Below are positions 20,581 through 31,538 of a stretch of 37,402 nucleotides of DNA, piece by piece. The notes under the pieces were generated by a model. That model had not been told where the DNA came from. It made no database searches and saw nothing but the letters and a program-made list of their open reading frames with translations. The stretch is from Haplomitrium mnioides. Its lineage: Eukaryota > Marchantiophyta > Haplomitriopsida > Calobryales. The position numbers and the translations under genes are program-made. Positions within the stretch are counted from its first letter, which is position 1, and every line of letters begins with the position of its first letter. The DNA is taken from assembly GCA_049999725.1 (NCBI GenBank), contig JBNGIS010032394.1, positions 1 through 37,402 of the forward strand, in the 5' to 3' direction.

Positions 20581-21413
20581 GAATGAATAATTTTCCCAAT
20601 TATCATTGAAATGTAGCTTTTATCTAAACTTGGGCTTTGATAAAACTGTAGAGTAAACTCTTAACGTTAGAATTCCGAGTAGATGGAGCAGTGTTTTCAA
20701 GAAAATGCTCCATCAATGGAGTTGCAAAATACCTACGACCTTTTTCTTAGAGTGACTCTTTGCAATAGTAAAAATAAACAAAGGCTTCTATCTATCTTTG
20801 TGATTAGCCAAAACGAGGCCTCTTGTGTTTGCGCAATAGTAGATCACAAGTGTGCGTCCTTCTTCTATCTTTGCGCTAGCAGAAACAAGGCCCGTTGCTT
20901 CCAACTTTGTATCTTCAGTTGGACAACACGACACAAGAGAATAAGAATTCTATCTTGTTTGGTATTTGTGCAATAGTAAAAAATGGGTGTATGCCCTCCC
21001 TCTTCTTTGCGACAACAGAAGCAAACATGTGTGTATCTCTACTTAATATGCAATAGCAAGAAAATGAGTGCATGTGTTTTGTGTAGATGAACAACATAGA
21101 CTTAGAGCAAGAAAGGAAGGACTTACATAAAATATATGGTTTTCGAGAAATCATCTGGATGGTATGTCATATGAGAATACATACACAAGAAGGAAAATAT
21201 CTTCTTGATAACTACAAGACATTAATGAGTGCACATTTCTTCCGTGCAAAATGTTATGCATGAAACCATGATACAATTTGCATGCCTCACAATTTCTCTC
21301 TCTCCAATCACGCAAAAAAAACAAAGTTTGTCTAAATGTATGTGTGACTGACATGTAGCAGTACTCTAAATTAACAATAACTAACTATCTAGCTAGAAAA
21401 GCTAACTATAACA
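20581..21413 (-). repeat. 3' LTR of the copia element
   Basis: About 830 bp, starting near TGTTATAGTTAGC (minus strand) and homologous over its length to 33677-34543. It contains degenerate internal units around GAGGCCTCTTGTGTTTGCG (plus-strand text near 20816). The 5'-most words GCTAGATAGTTAGTTAT and the 3' end (ATTTCAATGATAATTGGGAA) both align with the 5' LTR. Confidence 0.8.
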
Positions 21414-21419
21414 AACAAT

Positions 21420-22945
21420 ATATTAGTATATGACTACTTAGTACAAGAGAGAATCCTTCCAAGGATTGAACCTCGAGAAGGACTGCATCTAGATCCTATC
21501 CTCCCACTCAAGAAATGGTTATCAATACTTCCACTCATGATGATCCAAGTTAAATCCTAAGACTTCTATGCATCTCAATTGCATTGGCCTAGGCAAGGTC
21601 TTGGTGAGAGCTATTGCAACCATGTCCTATGTAGTAATGAGCTCCAAGTCAATCTCTGTCTCTGTTTGTTGGCGGATGAAATGGTATGATCTTGCATAGG
21701 TAATGTTTCCCATGTTTGTCCTCATGAATTTCTTGTTGTGCTACCTTGCTTGTGGCCACCATCTGCTAGGAGCTTTTCTATTTGAAAACCTCCTTGACAT
21801 AAGGTGTGAGGGCCATATGCCCAACCTTTGCTTTTGGCAAAAAGATAGAAGACTGCTTCTAATTGGTTCAGCTTATTTCACCTCCACATATAAAATCAAA
21901 GTGTATACATATGTGGATGATTTGTCATCCTAGCCTCTTGCCCAATCTGCATTTGAATATCCAAGTAAAGTTGGATTCCTATGCTTACGATATGTTTACT
22001 TTGCATAAGCACAGTACATCAACAACATGGGTCAAATCAAGTTCTGTGCCAAATCTTGTTTTAAGCATGCCTTGTAATACCTCATACTCCCTGCAACGCT
22101 TTGGTACAATACTTGTTTATGTTCTTTTTGTGATTTCATCTCTCTTTGTAAGCTATAGACCTTTTTCCATTTGTATTCCAACAAGTTTGCAATCTTCCAT
22201 GCCAAACTTGGAAATCGCCTTCTTCACATATTGAAACTGGTTTGGGCTTGTTGTCCTAGCCTCTCTGTCTTTGGTCACATGTATACCCAATAGGTGTTGC
22301 ACTTCTCTAAGCCATCATCTCAAAGGCTTTGCTTCTCTTGTCTTTGTCTCATGATTGGCGTCTAGCAATAACATGTCATCTACTTTAGAGTGCAGTGATT
22401 TTGTGCTCACATGACTTGATGTAGACATATTCATTTGCCTTTATGGTTTCCTTAACTCAGCAAGTGTTTGATCCATTTCATTGCAAAGGCTCTCGATCCT
22501 TGCTGCAATCCTTAAATATCCTTTAATATACGGATCTTGTCCTCTTGAGCTGTATCTTCTCACTGCTTCACAAAGACTTCTTTTATCAAGATCAAGTGCC
22601 TTGACATTCATCTGTTCTTATCTTCTTGAGCTCCATCTTTTGGTTGCTTCATGAAGATTTCTTGATCAAGATCAACTCTCTGATCAACTCTCGGCATCTA
22701 TCTGTTTTGCTTCTCATATTCCCAATTATGCTTTGATAAGAGTGCCAACAAGCATCTCATAGAGGTAAACTTTGCTTACATCAAAAAAAAAGTTCCATTC
22801 TAGTCAAGGCCCTTTACTTTGGTGAATCCCTTTGCTATCTTGAAAACTCATTGTATAGCTTATTGCTTTTTCTCCCTACTGTAGTCTTACAAGCCTCAAA
22901 GCAACATCTACTAATTTAAACCAAGAACAAGCTACCCAAAACATG
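21420..22945 (-). pseudogene. Copia reverse transcriptase and RNase H
   Basis: The minus strand reads, in order: LVDV near 22900, AKGFTKVKGLD (22810), SMRCLLALLSKHNWE (22740), GDLDQEIFMKQPKDGAQE (22660), YILKDI then GLQQ (22500), and VDDMLLLDANHE with the VDD catalytic box (22370). WLREVQHLLGIHVTKD and the RNase H part to about 21640 follow (RSYHFIRQQTETEIDLELIT, then DMVAIALTKTLPRPMQL). These are the standard copia landmarks. There are multiple stops and shifts. The N-terminal RT edge abuts the nested insertion at about 22945. Confidence 0.85.
22541..22676 (-). repeat. Tandem duplication of about 79 bp inside copia RT
   Basis: 22541-22598 and 22621-22676 are diverged direct copies (plus-strand text CTTGAGCTGTATCTTCTCAC versus CTTGAGCTCCATCTTTTGGT). 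On the minus strand both read like the copia segment DLDQEIFMKQPKDGAQE, present twice. Confidence 0.65.
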
Positions 22946-22965
22946 AATTTTTGTTTCTTGAAAAA

Positions 22966-23005
22966 AACCTCGTTTTCAAGCTAAAAATACAAAGAAAACG
23001 AGGTT
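22966..23005. repeat. Perfect 12-bp inverted repeat near the left end of copy B
   Basis: AACCTCGTTTTC (22966-22977) and GAAAACGAGGTT (22994-23005) flank a 16-nt loop, about 20 bp inside the copia/insertion junction. It may be a terminal structure of the inserted element. Confidence 0.75.
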
Positions 23006-23093
23006 AATTTTCAAAAACAAAAACTACATGAGCTTTTGAGCTTCATTTTTTTGCCATTTTAACAAGCTCGATAAAGCAAGAATCAATTTCATT

Positions 23094-24150
23094 ATGCAAA
23101 ATAGAAGGATATTTTTAGTTTTTATAAAAATATTAGAATTCTCAAAATTGATGAAAAGTATAAAAATTATGGTATGTTTTCACAAAAACTTGCATTTTTC
23201 ATTGATTACATTTAGAAGCCCAAAACTCAAAATATTTGTTAGAATAAGTTATTTAAAAATAAATTTGGTTGCACAAACTTTATACGCACATAGATATAGT
23301 GCTACTAAAAACTTATTTGAATAACAAATATAGAAAACTTGAGGAAAAAAAACCCAAAAGGACAAGAAATCAAGGGAATGAGTTTGAATTCACAAGGCAC
23401 AACAACTAACAAAACCAAACCTTGCATGGACTTGAGAGCTTTATTTTGAAGTTCAAGCAAGAAAAAATCTTTGTTTTGTAGTTCAAAATCCATGTGCACA
23501 AAGGTTAAAGTGAGCATATTTTAGAAGGTTTAAGCAATTCAAAATCTTTTATAATTCAAAGATTTGTATATGCAAAGGAGCCATAGTTCAAAATCAAAAA
23601 GGCTAGTGGCTTTTGAGAAATACTTCAAAGTCTAAACACGTAGCAAACTCCAAGTTTTAGACCAGAGTCTTCCAAACAAAAGGTTTTGAGTTCACAAGAG
23701 AGTCTTTGAGCAAAGTATAATCTAAGTTCTACCTGATAGTCTTACTATGTAGAAGATTTAGAGTTGTATATCACAGTTAGTACATGTGGAGTGCTTTGAC
23801 TTCCGAACCAAAGTCTATGCATGCATAGGAGTCTAAGTTCAACATATGAGCACTCGACAACAATGACTATGCTCAACATAGGTTTTAAGCTCCGTAGTAG
23901 AGTCTATACTTGCACGAGGTTATAACTTGCGCATCAAAGTCTATGTGCGCATAAGGTTCAGACTTGTAGATCCGAGTCTAGATGCGCTTAAGGTTTTGTT
24001 TTCCACAACAAACTCTAGGCACACTTACAATTATGTTTTGTAAATTGGAATCAAAGAGTAAAGGGGTACAAAGCTCTTCATTAGAGTCAAAGCGTACTAA
24101 GGATTTCAAAATTTACATCAAAGTCCTTGCTAACAAATGATTAATTAGTC
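23094..24150. repeat. Left subterminal AT-rich zone and repeat block of copy B
   Basis: The first 300 bp are AT-rich. From about 23500, and densely from 23760, degenerate units occur with GAGTCTATGC, GCGCATAAGG and AAGTTC words at about 40-50 bp spacing. A perfect CTATGCATGCATAG palindrome lies at 23815-23828. No protein-coding content is recognised. The same word family occurs in the copy C flank at 36070-36440. Confidence 0.6.
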
Positions 24151-24433
24151 GACTAAGGGAGACACTACAATGATACCAAAACATTAAACTCTTTAACAAT
24201 CAATAAAAAATGCAAGAAATAATTTTGGAAAACATTTCAGAAACCAAATGAAAATCATGATTAAACGTTTAAGTTTCATTCACATAAGATAAAAAATGAA
24301 CTTGATATGTTTGATATTGAAAAATTCAGGGTGGCATATAAATTCAAGAAATTCAATTCAAACTTATAAAATAACAAACTTAAATTACAATATAAATTGA
24401 AAGCATAGAATAAGAAAATGTTCTTAAATAGTT

Positions 24434-27400
24434 TTAGTAACTTGTATCGACTTTTTTTATATTCAACTTAAAAAAATATTCATCATGATTGGCACAATTT
24501 GCCTTAGTGTTAATAACATTGATTGAATCTCTTTCAAACACGTCAAGATTGACTACTTTTTGTCTTTTATACTCAAACAAATTTGATTTAATGGTAGTTA
24601 GAGTGGTTTTTCTCAATTGGTTTTTTTGTGTGAGAAGAAAGTCAAAAGACAAAATTGTGATTTGTGTTACATCAAGTATATCAATATGTTACTTGGATTT
24701 ATGTTTCCCTTTTGTTGTTGCTATATTATCTAGAAAGTATTATCCAAAAAATGCATCATCAGCCTCACAAAGAAACCATTGAACAAGTACTTGTTTTGGA
24801 TTTGAAGGTTCTTCCTTATCAAATGACAAAATTTTAAAACTTTGGCAATCCAAAACGGTATGCTTTTTGGATCAAGTGATGCAACAACACAAATAAAAAT
24901 TTTGGCTTTTGCTTTATATAAGTTGTAAAATTTGTGCTCGTATCTCGTATGACATGAAATAGTCTCTCTTCTGGTCTAGATGCTCCATCATAGATTGCTC
25001 TACATGTAGAAAGTATGCGTTCTATTGGAACATCTTCCATTGGCTAGTGAGCATCAAATGGAGAACTTAGACAAACATTTTGAGAATCATTACAAGTATT
25101 TGCTAGTTGTGAAGGTGAAAAGGTAAACTCTACTTTGAGTCCCATCTTTTTCTTTCAAATATGTAAGCCACAATCTCTTGTTGGGTAAGGAAAAAGTCAT
25201 TCCACCATTGAATATCAAAATATCTAAAGTTGTTGTAGCGGTTCTCACTTACGTTGTCTCTTATTGCAAATACAACTTTCTTTGCGCCAACTTCTCCTTC
25301 TTCCTTTTGAGTTGATTTCATTTCAAAACATCCTTCAAAAGAACCAATATTGAACTTAAAATTTCTTTTTCCACTTCATGTAGACACTTGAGCTCACAAA
25401 TACCATCCAAAAGTAGTCAAAACTCATCTATTGAAAATTCTTTGCTCTAAATCTTTGTCTTTGAATCACTCAACTTGAACTTGAATTATTGATTAAAGGT
25501 AAAATCATGTATCAAAGAGGGATGTTATTGCAAGAAAAAATTTTGAAATCCCAAGTTTCCATCGAAAGAGTTACTTGTGATTTAGGATTATAAGACAACT
25601 ATAGCGCCTCGCTAAGACTCGTGATCTTGAAAGCTTTGGCATGTTTCGAATGTTTCAAGAATCTCCTAAACATTTGATCAATTTAATCGTTACTATGGCC
25701 GAACATGAGAAATCCCACCCTAATTTTTTGGAAAACATTCTTGACAATGAGGAGACTAAGATATCCAAATAAGATGGAATTCTTATTCTTTTATGTCACA
25801 TTGTCCAACTCAAGATACAAAGTGGGACGCAATAGCCCTTCAAAGTCACATAATATTCTATTGAGCATTATAACTATCAAATTGGAGTCACTTCTCAAGT
25901 TTCCATAGGTTAAGAAAACCTTTGAAGAAAGAGCATGATTGAATATTAAAGCATCAACAAGATTCCCACCCACCAAAACAATTTTTATCGATGTTTTTGG
26001 GTGATAAAGGCTAGTGTGAAATGGCTTTTTTGTTTTGTTCCATTCCATCAATCACAATTCCAAAGTACTTTTGACCATTGGCATACATTTTCTTTGACTG
26101 TTTGCAAGTTTTGTTGTCTCTTTAATTTCTTGGTCACAATGAAGAAACAATTGGCAACTATATTTGATTGCATCATCCCAAAGCACCAAAAAGGTATAAA
26201 TAGTTTAGTGAAACATGTCTTGATGTCTTGAATTTTAAAAAATTACTTCAGGCATAAAAAGTATTCAAACAACTTTAACAAATGTTTGGAATAGAAGAGG
26301 TGAAATTTTTTTAAAATGATCAAACGTCTAGTTTGTACTAACTAATTATAGGAGAATAAAAATAAAAATCACAATAAATAAGTGGCCTTAAAGAAGCAAA
26401 GAATGCTTACTTGTCTTTAACTCAAAATCGCAAGAGTTTTCATAAGAGAAAACCAGGATTTGCGTCATTCGGATCACAAGTTGGAACTTCACTTTCAATG
26501 TTAGCATCGACTCTATACTCGCATATGATTCAAAGAAACAATGTCTAATCCTATGTGTGCAAATTATCAAAAGCAACAACGTCAATATCTTGGCTTGGTT
26601 TGACTGTATTTGCGACTGGAATTGAAAGAAACAAGAACAAAACCTATGCGCACATAGGGTTACAAACAACATAAATATTTCTTGATCTTGTTGATCTCTT
26701 AGATTGAAAGCAGCAATAGCAAAACTTGGTGCAAACATAAGGTCACAACCAACAATCAAAACAATTTCCTTTCTTTGATTTACCTTCAACCTACTTTGGA
26801 TTCGAACTAAAAGTAGTCTACCCCTATGCAAGTCTAGAGCCTATCTTGAAAACTTCAATTGGCAGGCTTTTCTTGACTCAAACCTCATTTGAAAGACCAC
26901 TTAACAAAACCACTACCTTATTGAACTAAGTTGAAAAAACATAACATCTCTAGAACAAAGCTTTGAGTCTTGTAGAAAGAGCATTATAACAATTGTAGGT
27001 TTCAAAAGATAAGATATTTGCCACCTTTGTAAGACTCCAAGACGGATTTTTCCCGCAATGATTTTGTTTCTTCACAAGCTTCACAAAACACAAATCTATT
27101 GCATTCTAAAATTTTAACATTTGGAAAATACGTTCTCCAATGTTTTGTAAAACCAAAAAAACAAAGAATGCAACTGAGATATTTCTCTTTCAAATAGGTT
27201 GTATAGTAGTCATAAACTTACCACTTTGTAAAATTATCTAAGAAGTTATAAACTTTGTGAGTGGGCATTCTCTCACAATGTCCTTGGAAAAAATTGTCCA
27301 TCTATTTGTGCACAAACACTCCTTTAGCAAATAGTTCTCTATTTCCAAAAATGCCTCTAGAATTTACGTTCTTGAGAATTCGAATTCTATGGATTCTATT

Positions 27401-28270
27401 ATTCTCTATTTCCACCAAGAAAAGTGAAACAATTGTCAATATCATAGTTCTTTCTTGGTATTCCCTATTGTAATATATCTTGATTCTTCATGCTTTGTCG
27501 AAAATACGTTTCTCTCATACGTTTTAAAAAATCTCTCTTGCACAATAACAAAAGGTTATTTTGACAACATGAAATTCTCTTCAATTACAAAATTGATATT
27601 GGATCAAGTTTTTTCTTCACAAAGCTCTCGTCATGATGAGCTTTTGGCAAAGAATTGTCACGAAAAGTGTTTATCCATTTGGGTTATGGCCTGCATAAAG
27701 AGCTCCTATATTTTGCTGGTCGATTCAGTCCATAGGCAAATCTAGCCATCAAAGATAAAGCATTATCTTTGAGATCTTGGTCATCATCACTAACATTTCT
27801 TTTTTTCTTGAAAAAAGATTTTTATTGATATGAACCACCTTGAGATGTAAGAGAACTCAACCTTGTCAAAACAGAATCCTCATCAAAATATTGAGCAAAA
27901 GAAAATGTTTTTTTCTAAAACAATCAGCGCTCTTGGCGATAACTCCATTAAAATGTTGAGTGATTGAGACTCTTTGCTCGATTCATTGCCTAAACTATCC
28001 TCTCAAGATTCCTCCAAACAATTTTGATTTTGAGAGGATCTTCTTCTATTCTTGCTGAGTGGTCCAACGTTCTTAGAATCCACTCATTGTTTAAGTGGTG
28101 CCAACGGTGACACACATCACCTCCAAAATTGAAACAATCATGTGATTTTATGCTTTTGTATTTTGAACAAATATATTTGGATCTTGAACATTGTCATCGT
28201 CATTTGCTAATGAGAAAGAAAGCTGCACAACCATCTCAACATTCTGACTAGAACTGCTCTTTGTTGACAT
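24434..28270 (-). pseudogene. DDE-like transposase (DUF7869-type) pseudogene, copy B
   Basis: The ATG at 28270 starts MSTKSSSSQNVEM, then an acidic stretch. Cysteine-rich N-terminal parts lie at about 27700-27000 (ISCCQNN, CKRDFLKRMRETYF, then HWRTYFPNVKILECNRFVFC, CEACEETKSLREKSV). A gap with repeats (about 27000-26280) is probably an intron. The core follows: VIDGMEQNK with IDGM at 26041-26052, LNRILCDFEGLL, LELDN at 25800-25814, then KNKNSILFGYL, IRVGFLMFGHSND (25686-25700), IDQMFRRF and ITSLSEAL. A C-terminal part reads PFWIAKVL, then EPSNPKQVLVQWF, ending near 24434. I match this to the IDGMDQ / LQLDN / GHTHEDIDQ proteins I know as DUF7869, likely RNase H-fold transposases. It has stops and frameshifts. 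Confidence 0.7.
26490..26770 (-). repeat. Repeat block B1 inside the transposase gene
   Basis: Degenerate units on the minus strand contain CCCTATGTGCGCATAGG, CACACATAGGATTAGA and TATGCGAGTATAGAGTC, each followed by a TTTCTTTGAA or TTTTGTTCTT word. The block corresponds to A1 (4706-5460) and lies between N-terminal and core coding segments, so it is likely intronic. Confidence 0.6.
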
Positions 28271-28839
28271 GTTGGAGTGGTCCCCAGAAAGACTAAACTT
28301 TGATAGCTTGACTAGAAAGAAAGATCTACTATGTACAGAAGGTTGAGTCTTGGATCCTATCTATGCAAGGAGTTCACTCCTTTATTATATACGTGTATAG
28401 GGTTCACTTGCTCAATCTTCCTATGTTGATGTGTCTTGTTCAACAATTGCCATTTGTTTTTGTAAAATATTAGCCATCAATTTTTTTTAGAATGTGGGAG
28501 AAGAACCTTGTCATGCCTGAAATTCAAGGCCAAAGGTTCACTACGAATGGAGGACACAAAGTGGATGCCTTGGAGGTCTCTTTGAAGTCTTCCTAATGAA
28601 ATAAAAATTTTAGTTTTGAAGCAGATGGAAGCTGCAGAGCTTTCAATTGAAGAAATCTCTCGGGATCTAGAGAGGGATAAAGTTTTGGCCGTAATGGTAA
28701 AATCATTTTGTTTGGAGATGTGTTGCAGCTATTTAGAAGAGGCTAAGATGGAATATCCCATCCATACACAAGAATCAAAGATGTTTGTTTGATTTATTTG
28801 AAAATACTTGTGTTTGTCAAGTTTCTTTCATGTGCGCAT
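28271..28839. other. Intergenic region between divergent genes, copy B
   Basis: A plus-strand frame at about 28589-28791 is open for some 66 codons (LPNEIKILVLKQMEAAELSI, later ERDKVLAVMVKSF). It stops just before the palindromic repeats. It could be an upstream exon of the methyltransferase gene or a separate small gene. I do not recognise it and copy A lacks a clear match. Confidence 0.35.
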
Positions 28840-29155
28840 GAACATCAAAGAGTGTATGCGCGATGGACTCTGGAGCTCATGCATATGCTAGATCTCTATG
28901 CTTCTATAGAGTCTTGAGTCCAAGAGTGCTTGCTCTCTTGCACCTATGCGTACAAAGACTCTTGAGCCAAAACGCGCATAGTCTTTGAAGTCCAAGCGCA
29001 TGGACTCCGAAGTCCAAGCGCATGGACTCCAAAGTCCATGCACGTAAGGAATCTAAAATCCATGCTCGCATGGACTCAAAAGTCCATACACACATGAACT
29101 CAAGTCTTCATATGAGCATGAACTCTTCAGTTCTTGCTCACATTAACTCTCCTTT
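28840..29155. repeat. Palindromic repeat block B2
   Basis: A tight array of GCATGGACTCCAAAGTCCATGC-like units at about 25-30 bp spacing, with the words GGACTC and AGTCC facing each other across 3-4 bases. Each unit is a short inverted repeat and several could extrude as hairpins. Its position, between the two divergent genes, matches block A2 (8095-8545). Confidence 0.78.
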
Positions 29156-29237
29156 CTAGTTTTCAAATTCTCCCATAACACATTTCTCCATGCTGTTTTT
29201 AAATTGACAAAACATTTAAATGGCAGCTTGCAAAAAA

Positions 29238-30345
29238 ATGGCGGCCGTTACTAAAGGGAAAAAAAAAATTGGGGCCAAAAAAGCCTTAGAAGATTTGGTC
29301 CACTGTTAGAAAGCCAGAGAGTGGAAGTCCAAGTAGCAAAATGATGTTGATGTCCCTCCAAGTGAAGAAAAGACTGAAGAACAAGACTATGACTTACAAT
29401 CCTAAGTTGACGGACTCAACATGACGTATCATCAAGTCCTTATAGAGTTCAATGCTCAACAATTGAAGGGCTTGGTGAAACCAAGCAGATTCACTTTAGA
29501 AATCGTTGATATTCCTAAATGCAATGTAGGCATGATGACTCTAAGCCCTTTAGCAAAGATGATATTTTTGATATGATCTCTTCTTTTGTGTCCATAACTA
29601 CTTCAGATGTTTGGTCTTTCGTAATTCTTCATTCTTTGCAACAATTCAATATAGTGGAAGATGCCTTGTTGGAATTTTTTTGTGCTATCAACCATGGCCT
29701 CTAAAAAGTTTTGTTTTGATTACTATATAGACAAAACCAACATCTATCATTTCAGGGGTCCCAAAATCGCTAACGCCCACAAGCACTCAACTGTAGTTTG
29801 CTAGAAAAAGGAGGGCAAGCGATTCATAAAGCTCTTCAACCTACAATCGAAAGATGCAAATGGTCATCTTAGACAAATGATGCAGAGTGTTTTTAGCTCT
29901 CCAATTGTTTATGCAAAACTAAAACATCACAGAAATGATGCCCATGTGAATGTGTGCCAAAAGCCTCACGCTTTGTATAACTATTTTATTAACCATTTGT
30001 CTTCAAAGCAAGATTGGGTACTAGATCTTTGCTCTAGGTTGGGCACATGTCTTGTGTTTGCTCTCAAGTTGATGTAGAATTGTGTTGGTGTGGAATATAA
30101 TACAGGTCATTTTATCTATATTTCTCAAAGAGTTTTGACAATGGCTTCTTTGCCATCTGATGTCACTAAATTCCAGATTGTCTACACGTACCACAAGTAG
30201 CATGTTCCTCATAGTACTACTGGTGTCTCTAGTGATTTTTTTTGCAATTTCCGGGATTGGAAAGTCCGAACATAATTCTCTTGCGGCTGTAAATCCCCAA
30301 GCTTCTCAGTCTATTGATTTGGATGAGATCATTTTTCTTGAATAG
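29238..30345 (+). pseudogene. DNA amino-methyltransferase-like gene, copy B
   Basis: The ATG at 29238 gives a lysine-rich start (MAAVTKGKKKIGAKKALEDL). The region where the DPPY catalytic box is expected reads VDIPKCNVG (about 29505-29530) and is then frameshifted into HDDSKPFSKDDIFDMISSF, SDVWSFVILHSLQQF and EDALLE. Next come DKTNIYHFRGPKIANAHKH, MMQSVFSSPIVYAKLKH and NVCQKPHALYNYFINHLSS (QKP box). The SAM loop is DLCSRLGT at 30024-30047, with one glycine changed to arginine, then GVEYN and YISQRVLTMASLP. The layout is that of beta-class N6-A/N4-C methyltransferases. It is divergent from the transposase gene, 967 bp apart. Stops and shifts make it a pseudogene. Confidence 0.72.
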
Positions 30346-31150
30346 GATAGGACTGAAGTTGAAGCTGCAGAGTGATGTATATTTTGCAAATAATAAACTA
30401 TTTGTTTTTACAATCTATTTTGTGTTTGATCTTTTTTCTTTTGGTAAAACATCTTTGATTCTTGCAACATTTAAAATAAAATTTATTAAGTGCTTTCTTG
30501 ATGATCTTTTTTTGTTTTAAAATGACTTTTGAATCAAACCTATTGGTTTTTGTAGCAATAAACAACAAAGTCTATACTAGCATAGAAGTTCCCTTTCGAT
30601 TGATTTATATTTTTGCAAAGTTTTCTTCAATCATGAATTTTAGTTTTTTTTGTTAGCTGCATATTACATTCATTACAATCTTCAAATATGGTATCATTCT
30701 GCATTTGAGTCGTTTTTGTGTTTTTATTTTGGATATTCAATTTTTGAAGTCACTATTGATTGAATACATGCGTGTATAGGAATGTTAGATTGACTGTGAT
30801 GAATCATGTCAGATTTGAAATTGATTAGAGATTTATATGTCATTGTCTATTTCAACATCTTTTTTTTTATTTGTTCTTTGTAAATGTTTTGGGATTTTGT
30901 ATCTTAAAGGTTTTTTGAAAATTACAAAAAAAACATTAAAATATGACTATTTAACTTTACCATGTTTTTTCAATATTCTCTTTTGTGCTTATTTTACTAT
31001 AACAAAATATTTTTATTTTTGCTTTTTTTTACCAAAAATTAAGCACTAAAATTTTTCCAAAATACAACACGTATGTGAATCAACCAAATTTGAGGTTGAG
31101 GATTTTTTAAATGAAAAATTTTGCAACTATTAAAAAAACGTAATTTTTGA
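30346..31150 (+). other. AT-rich right tail of copy B
   Basis: Strongly AT-rich, with two isolated words of the repeat family (AGTCTATACTAGCATAGAAG near 30570; ACATGCGTGTATAGG near 30765). No coding sequence is recognised. By position it should hold the right end of the element. Confidence 0.45.
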
Positions 31151-31538
31151 AGTCGAAATATAAAAAAATTTAACGTGAAATACCATAGGAACTCAGTAGT
31201 GGTTTGTGGTTCAAAATAGAGATTGTTAAGTGTGGTTTTGTGATGCACATAGCCTTTGCTATGGCTGCCTTTCCATCTTTTGCATTTTGGCTTGAAAGCT
31301 CTTCTCCGAGGGTTGTGAGATCCTTATCTCCAATTATAGTTGCTATGTAGAAATTTGTCTTTTGCATATTGAAATCTAACACACTTCTTGTCTTGCCATT
31401 TGTTGAGATAAGGATGCATTTGTCAATGCCATAGAATTTCGGTTGTTTTTGAATTTTGCCTTATCTTGTGGGACCATTAGATTTTGTATGAAAATCTTTT
31501 CCATCCTCCCATTTGATCAAATAATCTGTGTGCCTTTC
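31151..31538 (-). other. Junction zone between copy B and copia integrase
   Basis: The minus-strand frame at 31170-31382 (ATIIGDKDLTTLGEELSSQN) is open but not recognised. It could be the divergent copia integrase-RT linker or part of the insertion. The exact boundary cannot be set by eye. Confidence 0.35.

Larger units (their letters stand above)
22946..31150. mobile_element. Two-gene transposon, copy B (most complete), nested in copia
   Basis: This insertion separates copia integrase from copia RT. From left to right it holds a hairpin, an AT-rich end, repeats, a minus-strand DDE-like transposase pseudogene (24434-28270), a divergent intergenic region with palindromic repeats, a plus-strand methyltransferase pseudogene (29238-30345), and an AT-rich tail. 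Exact ends are uncertain by a few hundred bases, because no clean terminal inverted repeat or target duplication was found by eye. Copy A and copy C share its coding and repeat content. Confidence 0.65.

Noticed and set aside
24434-28270. DIRS-type retroelement, because those can carry a methyltransferase domain
   Set aside because: No tyrosine recombinase or RT belongs to the two-gene element; the associated protein has DDE-like landmarks instead.
28904-29095. Minus-strand ORF with repeated ESMRAWTLDSLRAW text
   Set aside because: By-product of repeat block B2; no conservation of the frame between blocks.
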